DNA from: a virus
Length of the DNA: 41,338 nucleotides
Reading direction: 5' to 3' (one strand)
Virus record (IMG/VR): IMGVR_UViG_3300040816_000004
Span: 1-41,338 of that record
The notes beneath the pieces were generated by a model, which was not told the DNA's origin, ran no database searches, and worked only from the letters and a program-made list of their open reading frames with translations. Shown here one piece after another: positions 16,401 to 25,360 of this stretch. The first letter of the stretch is position 1; the number at the start of each line of letters is the position of its first letter. A program made the position numbers and the translations under genes.

Positions 16401-19400
16401 ACGCGGTCTGTAATTGTGAAGTCAGGTGTCCACGTATCTTCTGTAAATACTTTTTGCTCTTGGTCGCCAAGTGTTACGCGCAATCCATTCTGGAAGTCCT
16501 CGCGTGTTAGCTTCCCTGCTTCTTGTGCGGCTTCAAAGTTATCGCGGTTGATGCCTATGGTTCCGTTATCATCAATAACAAGATCACCCACATCACGAAT
16601 CTCTCCGTCAGTAACAGTATTCTGCTTGTGCAGTGCGCCATATGCTAGCAGCTGGCCTGCTTGTAGTAGCTCAGCTTCTGTTGGCCCGCCTTCTTTTCCG
16701 CCGCCGTCTGCTGTGTATGAGAACGCAGAGTGGGAGAATGCAGTCATACCTTCGTAGTTAGACAGGAAGCGCCTTGCTCTGCTTGAACGAGCTTGGAATA
16801 TATTAAACACCTGCTGGAGGCCGTCACTTCTGGTAGCCATGTTATCCAGAGACTGTACGTTTTCGGCTAGCTTACCAAGGAACACACCGACATCACGGAT
16901 ATTCTCTATGTCTTTTGCGTTCTTGAGCATGTTCTTCAAAGCGTTCATGCCACCGTACTGGCCGCTACGTTGTACGTAAGCGTGTGATGCCATAGCCCGT
17001 GAAGCTGCGTCTGCAGTATCTTCTACAAGTGAGTAGCGTCCCAACGTGTTGTCAGATTGTAAGCTCTTAAGGTTATTCCCTAGCTCCTGCATGCTTACTA
17101 GACCGCTGCCACCCTGCAACAAGTTTCTGCGTGATTGTCTAATCATGTACCTGGCGAGGTCATCCTCAAAGGTTGCACCCATAGCTTCTAGGGCATCCTT
17201 GATTGCGTACCACATACGTTTGATAAGGCTAGAATCTAGGTCAGCTGCTTTGTCAGCCATTGTTTCTTCGATGGCTTCTAGCTTGTTCATGCCCATCTCA
17301 ACGCGGCGGTCAACCATTGCGCGGACGGAAGAATCACCTCGGTAGATTTCTTCTAGAACTGCATTAAGCTGTGGCTCAGCCATGAAAGCACGGAAGCCAA
17401 AGTGGCCCATAGTCTCGTGTGCTATAACAAACTGCGCCTGCTGTTCTGTTTTAATGTTGTCACTAAACAGGATAATTTCATCGCCCACAGAGAATCCTGC
17501 TGCGGGGGTAAACTCAAAGTCACCATCGGGGCGTGAGTTATTTGCACGCTCAAACAGTTCTGGGTTAGAAGTTTTAAGCTCTGCTTGATCCTTATAGACA
17601 GATACCTTTGGCTTGACCTTTAGGCTAGAGATAGCCTTCTTGGCGATAGCCTGCACGCGTAACTTTGGAAGAGGGTCAGTGATAGGCTGGCTGTTGTCCG
17701 CTCTGTAGAAGCTGCCTCGTTTGTCGTCTGCTGCCGTAGCTGCATCATCCATAGTAGAGGAGTCTTCAGACCTAGCCTGTGACACATTAGCTGTTGGCGC
17801 TGGGTTAGCCATAGCTTTATATGGCGCACCTGTTACCTCAATCTCGCTAGCAATCTTATCTACTAGGCCACGGCGTGTAGCATATTCAAACCAAGGGCGT
17901 GTAGAAGAGCGTGACTCAGAGTCAAACGTGGCCCACTTGGTAAACTGCTGGTCTAATATCTTTAGCTGTGCGTCTGTAAAATACTCAGGGTCGCTAAACG
18001 CCATGTCCACATAGGCTTTAGCTTTAATACGTGCGGCCTTATAATCTCTAGCTTCTGCGTTTGTGCCAGTAGGAGCTGTATCCCAGTATGCGTAATCCAT
18101 TAAGACAGAAGCAATGCTCTTTAGCTGGCCCGCATCTTCTTGTAGATCAAACTGGAATGTAAGCTCCTCAACAGTAGCTAGTTCTGTTTCTTCTACGACA
18201 GGTTGCCCTTGTACGCTATCTTCCTGTACACCTTGTTCGACCCCAGATCCCCGAACGGCTGCTTCTGTTTCCGCAGGGCTGCTTGCTGCCTTGCGATTCT
18301 CCGCTTCTCTGAGACGCTCTTGAGAGCGATTTGTTGCGGCAGCTGCGCGTTCTCTGGCGTTGCTGACTGGAACTCCTTCGCTACTTTCGGCAGGTTGGCT
18401 TCCATCCACTTCTTCTGAGCTTTGCTGCGGTACATCTTGTAGCTCCTGTACTTGCTGCTGAAGCCTGTTAATCTCTTGCTGCTGCGCAACGACGGTCTCT
18501 TCGGCAGGGGTTGTCTGAGTAAGTTCTGGTGTGGCTGGCGCTACAGTACCGGCACCCTTGAGGGCAGCAACTGACGGCTCGCCACGTTGTGTAAATAGAA
18601 TGCCTTGCCCTGCTGCACGCGCTTCCGCTGGGGTCATTGGGCGTGCTGCTTCTTCAGCTGCCTTCTGAGCCTCACGCTCCTGCTTGCGGAGTAGACGATT
18701 CTGTTTAGTGATTTCTTTTTGTTCCGCCTTAGTTATCTTTGGTAGCTTAACTTGGCCACGGAACAAGTCTAACTGGCGAGGCGGAGTAACTGGAACTGGT
18801 ACGGTAGGGAGACCCGCAACCGGAGCTGGCGGTGGAGAAACTTCCGCCTGCTGCCTGCCTAATTGCTCCGCCTCATAAGCCGCGATTTCGTTCTGCGACT
18901 GCTGTAGGGCAAGTGCGTTCTCGACTTCGCGGTTATTCTGCTCAATCCGTGCGTCTTCCATTGCTCGCATTTCAGCCTCTTGTTGAGCCTGTTGTGCTTG
19001 CTGTTGTGCTTTTTGTTCTTGTTCTTGCTGGCGTGCAACTGCTTCTTGCATGCGCTGCTGTAATAGGTTTGGTTGTGCCTGCGGCTGCTGTGTTGCAGCT
19101 TGCTGGATAGCCTCACTCACGTTCTCTACGGGAGCTGGTGGTTGCTCTACCACAGGGGGTGCAGCTGGCATAGGTGGTGTAGCCTGCTGACTAAACATAT
19201 CAGGCTGCGCACCCACAGGAGCTACAAGGTCTAACTCTTGTTGTACTGGCTCTGGTTGCGCCATAAGCTGTTGCTGCCCGAACGGCAGTTCCATCTGGAA
19301 CCCTGGCTGCTGTGAAGGAATCACAGGTTGGTCAAATAAGTTTAACTGGTTGGGGTCTACACCTTCACCAAGATTTTGCCCTTCAAACATTTCTAGTTGC

Positions 19401-20851
19401 TCAGGCGTAGTAGGTTGTGCAGGGGCTGTACCTAAGTCGGTACCTTCTTCAAATAGCTCCTGCTGTACTGGGCCTTCACCCTGCTGTGTTTCTTGCTCCT
19501 GCTCAGTAGGCGCACCCTGTAGGATGTCAGCTTCTTTATTACCTTTAAGGTTAGCAATGCCACCGATAGGCGCACCGATAGCAAAGCCTGCGGCAAATGA
19601 ATTGATTAAGCGTGATAGAGTTTCATCTGACTCGTACTCACGACCAGTGTAGGCGCTGGTTGCGCCCATAATAATAGCTTCTTGGCCTGCTTCAGTGGTG
19701 CCCTCTAGAGCGCCACCTACACCAGCACCTGTTGCACCGCGACGTAAGCGGCTACCTTTAGAACCTCTGGCTATGTTGCCAAATATCTTAGCGCCTACGA
19801 CAAACTCAGGGATTGTATCTAGTAGTGCATACGGAACAGCCGCACTTAGCGCAGTCATCTTGGCCCCAAAGTCGCTAGGGTCTACACCGCTTTCTAATAG
19901 TTCTGAATAAACGTCCGATGAAGCAATACCAAAGTTGTTTGCATAGCCTAACGTAACTGCTCCCGCAATACCTGAAGCACGCTTGAGAACCTTACCTTGG
20001 TCAGTCTTCATAAAGGCTTTAGCTGCTGCCTTACCTTTAACTTTTTCTTTAGCGTAGGCTTCGGCTGCTTCTTTGACAGCTTGCTTAAACGCTGACTTAC
20101 CTGTAATACCAGCAATAGTACCACCGACTGAGCCTAAACCTGGCCCTGCTGTGGCGGAACCTGCAACGAAACCGATAGCACCTGCAGCGATAGTCTCAAG
20201 AAGCATCGGGCCTTGTGCGCCAAGGACACCAACAAACCAGTCAACTGGGCCGATGTCTGCATCACCCATACCGATGTCAGTAAACTCTGTGTAGAATGGT
20301 GAGTTCTTACGGATGTCTTCTTCCGCACGTTCCATGACCCCAAGGCCATACTCCTCTGCGCCAACAAGTACAGAGCCAGCCCCAAATAAGGAGCGTAGCT
20401 GTGCCATACCAGTGTCAAAGTTCTCAGCGAATCTGCGAGAAAGCGTAGGGTCTTTAATAGATTTGATATACTTGCCGTATTCCTGCGGTGTAACTTGCTG
20501 CCAGCTACCAGTAGGGGGAGCTTGGCGTGGGCCGTCTAGGAACTGCTCAGACTTAAGAGCATTGTCAGCATCGTCTAGGTCAAACAGCGAGCCATTCACA
20601 AACATCTTGTTTTGCTGCGGATCAAACAGGACATTAGGGCCAGTAGGAGCAGGGCGTTTTACCTCAGGCATAGAGAACTGAGACATACCTTTAGCATACT
20701 CAGCATCAATCTCTCTGCCGATAGCTTCTTTTTGGCCTAAAAGATTGCCCATCCCTATATTAGGAGCAGGATCATATGGATTGCCTAGCGGCTCTATATC
20801 CATAGCTGCGAGGGTAGGGCTACCAAATGCTTTAAGTCCCGCCTTAGCCAT
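13442..20851 (-). CDS. Giant virion/ejection protein (large polyvalent protein, LPD38-like C-terminus)
   Basis: At 2469 residues this is the largest gene. Visible parts in order are: a hydrophobic Gly/Ala-rich region (about 210-440); a Gln/Pro-rich, coiled-coil region (about 450-750) with repeated QLxLF-like motifs; a zinc-peptidase-like HETMGH at 1145-1150 followed by FGFRAF; a long helical region; and an LPD38-like stretch near 2118-2205 (NRPEMARG, FKQFS-like YKQFSIITIQMLK, LKGLPFADDLADLID). Giant proteins at this place, next to a transglycosylase protein, are probably packaged and ejected with the DNA, like T7 gp16 or N4 and P1 giants. No RNA polymerase motif was seen. GTGAGGTAGG precedes the ATG. 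Confidence 0.88.
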   Translation of the reverse strand: MAKAGLKAFGSPTLAAMDIEPLGNPYDPAPNIGMGNLLGQKEAIGREIDAEYAKGMSQFSMPEVKRPAPTGPNVLFDPQQNKMFVNGSLFDLDDADNALKSEQFLDGPRQAPPTGSWQQVTPQEYGKYIKSIKDPTLSRRFAENFDTGMAQLRSLFGAGSVLVGAEEYGLGVMERAEEDIRKNSPFYTEFTDIGMGDADIGPVDWFVGVLGAQGPMLLETIAAGAIGFVAGSATAGPGLGSVGGTIAGITGKSAFKQAVKEAAEAYAKEKVKGKAAAKAFMKTDQGKVLKRASGIAGAVTLGYANNFGIASSDVYSELLESGVDPSDFGAKMTALSAAVPYALLDTIPEFVVGAKIFGNIARGSKGSRLRRGATGAGVGGALEGTTEAGQEAIIMGATSAYTGREYESDETLSRLINSFAAGFAIGAPIGGIANLKGNKEADILQGAPTEQEQETQQGEGPVQQELFEEGTDLGTAPAQPTTPEQLEMFEGQNLGEGVDPNQLNLFDQPVIPSQQPGFQMELPFGQQQLMAQPEPVQQELDLVAPVGAQPDMFSQQATPPMPAAPPVVEQPPAPVENVSEAIQQAATQQPQAQPNLLQQRMQEAVARQQEQEQKAQQQAQQAQQEAEMRAMEDARIEQNNREVENALALQQSQNEIAAYEAEQLGRQQAEVSPPPAPVAGLPTVPVPVTPPRQLDLFRGQVKLPKITKAEQKEITKQNRLLRKQEREAQKAAEEAARPMTPAEARAAGQGILFTQRGEPSVAALKGAGTVAPATPELTQTTPAEETVVAQQQEINRLQQQVQELQDVPQQSSEEVDGSQPAESSEGVPVSNARERAAAATNRSQERLREAENRKAASSPAETEAAVRGSGVEQGVQEDSVQGQPVVEETELATVEELTFQFDLQEDAGQLKSIASVLMDYAYWDTAPTGTNAEARDYKAARIKAKAYVDMAFSDPEYFTDAQLKILDQQFTKWATFDSESRSSTRPWFEYATRRGLVDKIASEIEVTGAPYKAMANPAPTANVSQARSEDSSTMDDAATAADDKRGSFYRADNSQPITDPLPKLRVQAIAKKAISSLKVKPKVSVYKDQAELKTSNPELFERANNSRPDGDFEFTPAAGFSVGDEIILFSDNIKTEQQAQFVIAHETMGHFGFRAFMAEPQLNAVLEEIYRGDSSVRAMVDRRVEMGMNKLEAIEETMADKAADLDSSLIKRMWYAIKDALEAMGATFEDDLARYMIRQSRRNLLQGGSGLVSMQELGNNLKSLQSDNTLGRYSLVEDTADAASRAMASHAYVQRSGQYGGMNALKNMLKNAKDIENIRDVGVFLGKLAENVQSLDNMATRSDGLQQVFNIFQARSSRARRFLSNYEGMTAFSHSAFSYTADGGGKEGGPTEAELLQAGQLLAYGALHKQNTVTDGEIRDVGDLVIDDNGTIGINRDNFEAAQEAGKLTREDFQNGLRVTLGDQEQKVFTEDTWTPDFTITDRVWKIYTEQRTAVDQSALDVVRSTIEGAIAQRDATINQFKKSYGMSDVDSMVMRKVMEQYVRLYQEGARQEGGSFQYKSESVTNARTFLREFNRALFNKDKVQDFKQGRDDAAKFQGQEFQEIIDGLDSLSAKNYSQSQANRVTSAIGNLYLLDVQAQNAQFNAKRTIMTSYVPFTRRGNQQIRVVAFDANGEVVKLDDVWRTVMPYYQAGSRKDAREIADNLNTEFGDTEFTLTDESGAERAVTFRAVTETTRKGSVLGQQFSLTDFTNTLARLDVNINPEERERIVEALTAQTQRARRSIQRAGVKGWDQDVVRSTSEYLETQGHIAGQAFYRHRLNNIMLDDSLWRGNSKQLQDLYAQTERTDLTPEQMRKAQNDYDRYAYMYQYMAGDGMPQATNRVSGKAMKNLGRGEDYRGTALGLQQWYADSANINDSTEDLLSGETGSRLKMWTVVAQLGGSIATAGINLVSMATHSIPYLGTYNEARGFGGGFGISNAAMEMQIAARNVGDSKLADATYINRLVSDEALQKKYKLTADEALFLADATSEGVLQSAQANALVGTARGGINSNKLQGGIKLWMGMFSYTEQLNRRATALAGYRLHMKRAIAGTPNFDSLTTEQKNELLAEFRAEATAFARTAVNTSQGEYGMFNRPEMARGNVGQYLFIYKQFSIITIQMLKGLSPKGRLYFIGMLVLMSGLKGLPFADDLADLIDTLMQKFGITSAGVEESLITLFEDLAPGSAKYIMRGGLDQIAAGTFSTRLGFGDMLPLTGAGRAGADTGRELENFFGPIWSGVEGAFVTAGNLTKYGAGAVGLRDQTLTLTEAFRESPIAAMRGIVDASTYYDSGVVTNSQGKVIDPSASWGQILFRAAGFYPAVATRENDIVRLGKYKADYIKALRADYTAAYVKASVEDDLDRMLDIEMMVMDWNDIHANTAFEFKDFRSRAKRSAKSAKMPTGQRYLKTAPTNIRSDLQILMEIYGLNDEGF
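18761..19465 (-). other. Array of seven QLxLF-like (beta sliding-clamp-binding-like) motifs in the giant protein
   Basis: Read in the giant protein, the motifs are QQELF (463), QLEMF (485), QLNLF (502), QMELPF (519), QQELDL (537), QPDMF (549) and QLDLF (693). The first six are 12-22 residues apart in a Pro/Gln-rich, probably disordered segment. QLDLF is an exact match to the bacterial clamp-binding consensus QL[SD]LF, and QLNLF differs from it only at the third position. Function is inference. Confidence 0.55.
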
Positions 20852-20859
20852 TACCTACC

Positions 20860-23412
20860 TCACTTTGCTGCGGCTTTGAAGTCATCCGCTGTTGCTCCAC
20901 CTGCGTTTAGCGCCTGAGCTTGGGCAGGGCTAAGAGGGGTCAACTTCGGCCTCCGTACTTTTTCGCCATTTATTGTTTCCTCTACAGCTTGTGGCTGAAG
21001 TAGGAAGTATTTTCCATTATCATAGATTAAAGCGAAGCCTTCGCCAAGGGCTTTGAACTCGCCCTTACGTTGTTTAAGTTCTTCAAGATACACTGCACCT
21101 GCATTCTCAAGGTTCTTAAGTTTAAGATCACCCAGCAGTTTGTCACGTTGTTTAGCAAGCTCAGCCTCAAGATCGACACCTTTTTCAAATAGATATGTCT
21201 GACGCTCTGTCTGTAGCTTAATCTGGCTTTCACGATATGCTTGGCTGTAAGTACGCTGTAGTTTGTCAGATAGCTCAGCCATAGTGTATGTCTGCTGGCG
21301 AGTGCCGTTAACCATAAGATCATAGTTGCCGTCTGAGCGTGGCACAATCTGAATATCCAAGCCAGAGAACGCTGACAGAACTGCACCTGCACGGGCGGTG
21401 GAGCCAAAGGATAAATCCTGTAGAGCTTGCGCACCCTGTACTAGAAGCATTTTGTTGTCGAACTCTTGCATAGCCACTCGAGCTTTGTTCTGAGCGTCTA
21501 GACCGCTATTGCGTAGGTCGTTAGACTGTTTGATAAGCCCATCAGCTAAACCGCTGTATCTCTCAAACGTAGCAATCTGGCCGTTAGCCAGTGCAATGTC
21601 TGCAAACCTGTCGTACTCAGCTGCTTTTGCATTGTTAGCATTGATCTGATCGTTCAAGGACTGAAGTTGGCGATTAAGATTATCGACTCCTAGCTTTCTA
21701 CCGTTAAGCAAGTTCTGCATTTCGATGCCAATGTTAGGCGGGTTCTGCAGGAACTTAACAATCTCTTGCTCAGGCTCTGTTACCTCAGTAGTGGCAATAG
21801 ATTTTTTCTCAGTGCCGTCCGCATTAGTTACGGGAACTGTGCCATCTAATGCTTTATTGGCCTCAGCTACAATTTCAGCGTCTGTTGTATTTGTCTGCGT
21901 TGTATCTGTCTGCGTTGTATTTGTCTGCGTTGTATCTGTCTGCGTTGTGTCTGTGCCTGCGACCTGTGTCATAGCAGGCTGGCCTACACCAGACCCAGCG
22001 ATTGTGTTTAAGTCAATGCCATAAGGCGTCTCAACATCTGAAAGCTGTTTGCCGTACGTGGCAGCAATGTGGTTATAGAGACTTACATACGCACGATTGT
22101 AATCAGAGTTACTAATGTTGCCATCATCTACATTTAGTGGCGCACCAGCTTCTAAAACTTTATTGGCATTAGCCTGATACCCAGCACCCCAAAGGTTTTT
22201 AGGTAGACCAATGGCTTTGTTGTAGATTAGTTGCGCTAACCCGCCGTAGATTTCGCCGCCGTTGCCGCCTTGCCCGCGTCCATTAGGCATTTTCATATTG
22301 GAGAACGTCTGGATTGCGTAGTCTACACGGGCTTTATTCACTGTGCCGTCTGCCATAGTGAACGCGCTTTCGATAGCAGCGCGATTAGCAGGATCAGCAA
22401 ACCATGTCTTTAGTCTTTTGAATTGGGCAGGCATAACCTGCATACCGCCTTTAGCACCTTTGCTGCTGGTACCAGAGTTACGCCCAAAGTCAGACTCAAT
22501 ACCAAAAATAGCAATCGCAGCGAATGGGTCGATACCAAGATCGTTAGCCATTTTGTAAACGCGTTGTACTTTGTTGCCGCCTATTTCAGTTTTAAGCCCT
22601 TCGATACGACCACTGATTAGCTTTTGTGTGCGTAATGAAGATTTATCGGAGACCTCAGAGGTAACTCGCTGGTCACGCTGAGAAGAATACTCATACGCAA
22701 ACACAATCGGGTCTTGCTTGGCAGTAGCTAAAAGCTCAGGTTTGTTATAAAACAGACGGAACGCTTCATCACTAGACCACCACTTATACGCATCGCCCTG
22801 TTCTTTGGTGACGTTACGCCCAGCCATACCTGCTTTACGCCTGATACCCGCTGACTTCATAATTTCGTTTATAGAAGTTTGTAGACTCTTACGCTTAGCA
22901 ATCTCGCCCGTTCTAGCAGCGTTATTAAATGTGGATAAGTCAGGGAGTTCTGGGCCTAGCTTAGGTAGTAGGTCAGCATCATCTTGTGCAAAAGGGTCTA
23001 GAAGCGGTGTGTCGCCGCCAGGTTTTAGTGAACCATCTGCCGATGGCTCTATAACAAGGCTACCATCTGGATTGCGCTTAGGCGCTAGCTTTGGCTCTGT
23101 AACATTGCCGAGGTCATCACCATCATACTGGCCGTCTGGGCCAAGGTTATCGACCTTAGGTGGAGGTTTAGGAATATTACGCAGGCCAGGTTGTTGTAGG
23201 TTGTCAAACCCAAACGCATCATCGGGGTTAAAGGGGGCAACTTGCCGCACAGCCGCAGGATCTGCAGGCTTAGCAGAGTTCATCATGTCTTTGGTAAACT
23301 GGTTCTTACGCTGCAGTGCTTGCAGCTTACTAGCTGAATCAACGGCTACCGCGTAGTCATTCGCCGACTGCATTCCCAGTGCGCCACCTATAAAATTTCC
23401 GAGCAATGCCAT
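20860..23412 (-). CDS. Virion transglycosylase protein (SLT domain, T7 gp15/16-like ejection protein)
   Basis: The 850-residue protein has a disordered Pro/Asp-rich N-terminus, then a soluble lytic transglycosylase domain (about 285-465). The catalytic Glu is E306 in FGIESDFGRN, followed by KGAKGGMQVMP and later an AYVSLYNHIAATYG segment. A Thr/Gln/Asp/Asn repeat linker comes next, and the C-terminal half is a long coiled coil with ILxxLNRQLQSLNDQ-type heptads. Virion enzymes of this type open a hole in peptidoglycan during DNA injection. AAGGAG lies before the ATG. The cell-wall role is well supported by the motif; packing inside the capsid is inferred from position. Confidence 0.9.
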   Translation of the reverse strand: MALLGNFIGGALGMQSANDYAVAVDSASKLQALQRKNQFTKDMMNSAKPADPAAVRQVAPFNPDDAFGFDNLQQPGLRNIPKPPPKVDNLGPDGQYDGDDLGNVTEPKLAPKRNPDGSLVIEPSADGSLKPGGDTPLLDPFAQDDADLLPKLGPELPDLSTFNNAARTGEIAKRKSLQTSINEIMKSAGIRRKAGMAGRNVTKEQGDAYKWWSSDEAFRLFYNKPELLATAKQDPIVFAYEYSSQRDQRVTSEVSDKSSLRTQKLISGRIEGLKTEIGGNKVQRVYKMANDLGIDPFAAIAIFGIESDFGRNSGTSSKGAKGGMQVMPAQFKRLKTWFADPANRAAIESAFTMADGTVNKARVDYAIQTFSNMKMPNGRGQGGNGGEIYGGLAQLIYNKAIGLPKNLWGAGYQANANKVLEAGAPLNVDDGNISNSDYNRAYVSLYNHIAATYGKQLSDVETPYGIDLNTIAGSGVGQPAMTQVAGTDTTQTDTTQTNTTQTDTTQTNTTDAEIVAEANKALDGTVPVTNADGTEKKSIATTEVTEPEQEIVKFLQNPPNIGIEMQNLLNGRKLGVDNLNRQLQSLNDQINANNAKAAEYDRFADIALANGQIATFERYSGLADGLIKQSNDLRNSGLDAQNKARVAMQEFDNKMLLVQGAQALQDLSFGSTARAGAVLSAFSGLDIQIVPRSDGNYDLMVNGTRQQTYTMAELSDKLQRTYSQAYRESQIKLQTERQTYLFEKGVDLEAELAKQRDKLLGDLKLKNLENAGAVYLEELKQRKGEFKALGEGFALIYDNGKYFLLQPQAVEETINGEKVRRPKLTPLSPAQAQALNAGGATADDFKAAAK
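21885..21959 (-). repeat. Five tandem 15-bp units coding a TDTTQ/TNTTQ linker
   Basis: Five in-frame units of 15 bases (TTGTATTTGTCTGCG on the plus strand, with C/T alternation at one position) code for alternating TDTTQ and TNTTQ. The units lie between the transglycosylase domain and the coiled coil. Adjacent identical units invite slippage, so linker length may vary between strains. Confidence 0.85.
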
Positions 23413-23424
23413 CCGGTTTACTCC

Positions 23425-24870
23425 TTAAACTGCAATCGTGCCAAAGGTGTTTGTATCAACCCCAGCCTTCTTTTTTGTTTTTGTTTTTGCTTGGTTGCTG
23501 TTCCAGTAGCTATCTGCGCCGTAGCCAGTTCCTGATGTGGTATTGAACCCAGCAAACAAGTCAGAGATATTCTTACCCGCACCTTGTGAAGCTTGAATAG
23601 CTGCATCTTCAGCTTTCTGAGTATCCTGAGACAAACTCTGAAGCGCGTTAGTGTACGCAGCAAAGTTTGAAGAGTTAGGAATCGCTGATAGCCCAGCTTG
23701 TGTCACTTTGTTCTGAGCAGTTAGACCTTTTTGGAATCCTTCGTCGTAACGAGAGCTAACATTACGCGCTGAGTCTAGGCTCATACGGCGCTTTTCTGCT
23801 TCGCTGATGTCACGGCCACCGCTTCGCAATGAAGCCTTACGATACTGCTCGCGCAGTTTGCGCTGCTGGTCAATGGCTTCTTTGTTAGCCGCTTGGAACG
23901 CCATGTATGTAGGATCGTACTGCTCTGCCTGCCGTAAGAAACTCTGAGCCGCTTCCATCTGAGCGTTAAACGCATTCTCATCGCGCTCTTTAAGCTCTGC
24001 AAGTTCAGCTTTACGCATCTCAAGTAGCTCACGCTGCTCTGGTGGCATTTCTGGATCAGGTGCTAGTGCTGCACCAAGTAGCTGGCCACCGGCCTGCATC
24101 GTCAAACTAGCCAAGGCAGCAGGGTCTGTGACCTTACTAACAAGTGCTGAGCCTGCGTCTTTCAAGTACGCACCTGACTTAGCCGCAAACGTAGCGTCAG
24201 GGCCAAGTTGAGACATCGCTGTCGCAGCTTGGGTTGTGCCTGCGGCTCCTGTATTAGATAGTGTAGCGGCTGCGTCTGCTCCTGCATTAGTGGTAAGGTT
24301 TGCGTTCTGCAATGTGGCTTCGCCTGTTGTAGCTTCTGCTAGTGTACTACCACTCGCATCACTGGTTAGCGTAGCGCCTGCGTCTGCACCTGTAGTATTT
24401 AGCCCAGCCGTTTCTGTCCCTGCCGCTGGCTGACCAAAGGTAGTGCCGAAAGTGTTATTAACTGTTGCTTGAATACCTGTGTCAGCCACGTTACCGAGAC
24501 CCGCTCCAGTGCTTTGTGCAACACCGTAACCACCGATACCGCCGCCGATTGCGCCCATAATCGCACCTGACTTAACATCGCCGCCCATAACTTTAGCTGA
24601 GATAGCTCCGAGTCCTGCACCGACAATCGCTGAACTAACAACAGCCCCTGCAGTAGTGGCAGCAGCAGCTGATATAGTAGCTCCTAAAACACCAGAAGCC
24701 GCAATCGAGCTTGCAATAGCAGGTGCCGCGATTGGGATAGCAACCGCAACAACAACAGCTAGGACTTTCTTAACCCCGCCGCCGTGCTCAGTTGGTTGAA
24801 TACGTCTTACGATAGTTCCGTTAGTGGGCCTAAGTGCAACCACCATCGGGTTTATTGTGATAGCTGTCAT
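23425..24870 (-). CDS. Hydrophobic Gly/Ala-rich internal virion protein (T7 gp14-like by position)
   Basis: This 481-residue protein has a hydrophobic stretch at about 35-80 (KVLAVVVAVAIPIAAPAIAS onward) and a Gly-rich segment (MGAIGGGIGGYGVAQSTGAG), then a Ala/Thr-rich region and a C-terminal coiled coil (EMRKAELAELKERDENAFN). By size, membrane-active N-terminus and position just before the transglycosylase protein it resembles T7 gp14, which enters the outer membrane during ejection. Sequence similarity to gp14 itself cannot be claimed. TGGAGG precedes the ATG. Confidence 0.8.
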   Translation of the reverse strand: MTAITINPMVVALRPTNGTIVRRIQPTEHGGGVKKVLAVVVAVAIPIAAPAIASSIAASGVLGATISAAAATTAGAVVSSAIVGAGLGAISAKVMGGDVKSGAIMGAIGGGIGGYGVAQSTGAGLGNVADTGIQATVNNTFGTTFGQPAAGTETAGLNTTGADAGATLTSDASGSTLAEATTGEATLQNANLTTNAGADAAATLSNTGAAGTTQAATAMSQLGPDATFAAKSGAYLKDAGSALVSKVTDPAALASLTMQAGGQLLGAALAPDPEMPPEQRELLEMRKAELAELKERDENAFNAQMEAAQSFLRQAEQYDPTYMAFQAANKEAIDQQRKLREQYRKASLRSGGRDISEAEKRRMSLDSARNVSSRYDEGFQKGLTAQNKVTQAGLSAIPNSSNFAAYTNALQSLSQDTQKAEDAAIQASQGAGKNISDLFAGFNTTSGTGYGADSYWNSNQAKTKTKKKAGVDTNTFGTIAV

Positions 24871-24871
24871 T

Positions 24872-25360
24872 TTAGACCTCCATTAAATCTTGTTTTAGCT
24901 GGACATACTTACGCTCAAAGCCAACAGTTGAAAGAATACGCTCCATTCCAGGGGCTACCGAACACTCAATCTGTGTAACACCACAGATACGTGCCCATCC
25001 ACAGACATCAGCCCAGAACTTCTTAATAAGGTGCCGAAGGTCTTTACCGCCCATAGCCACAACGTTCATGGCTGTGTACTGCGGGTAATATACTAGCTGT
25101 AAAATCAAAACTAATTTTACTTCTGGTAATTCAGTGTCGTCATTTTTTACTGCTATAGCGTACATCTGGCCTTGCATGACGCTTGTATAAAGATCGTCTA
25201 TAGTGCACTCACCGTGCATACCTTCTAAGCATCTATCTAGATGTGGTACGCATTGCGCCCAGTATCTATCCACTAGCTCTTGAGTAGAAAGCAAAATAGC
25301 CTCATACTTTTTAGGTACGAGGTTCTCTGATTCTGGCTGTTCTACTACTTGTAAAGTCAT
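24872..25360 (-). CDS. GNAT-fold-like phage protein in the ejection gene cluster
   Basis: The 162-residue protein has the pattern of GNAT-like phage proteins: an internal beta segment (MYAIAVKNDD, LVLILQLVYYPQ), a helix (DLRHLIKKFWADVCGWARICG), then a beta strand and a C-terminal SVAPGMERILSTVGFERKYVQL, similar to the end of acetyltransferases. Clear acetyl-CoA-binding residues (R/Q-x2-G-x-G/A) are not seen, so catalytic activity is doubtful. It sits between the tail nozzle region and the internal virion proteins, the position of T7 gp13. It overlaps the upstream gene by four bases (ATGA). Confidence 0.75.
   Translation of the reverse strand: MTLQVVEQPESENLVPKKYEAILLSTQELVDRYWAQCVPHLDRCLEGMHGECTIDDLYTSVMQGQMYAIAVKNDDTELPEVKLVLILQLVYYPQYTAMNVVAMGGKDLRHLIKKFWADVCGWARICGVTQIECSVAPGMERILSTVGFERKYVQLKQDLMEV

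Noticed and set aside
22805-23356. 183-residue plus-strand frame opposite the transglycosylase gene
   Set aside because: Low-complexity Ser/Pro/Arg/Gly product antisense to a clear gene, without a ribosome site.
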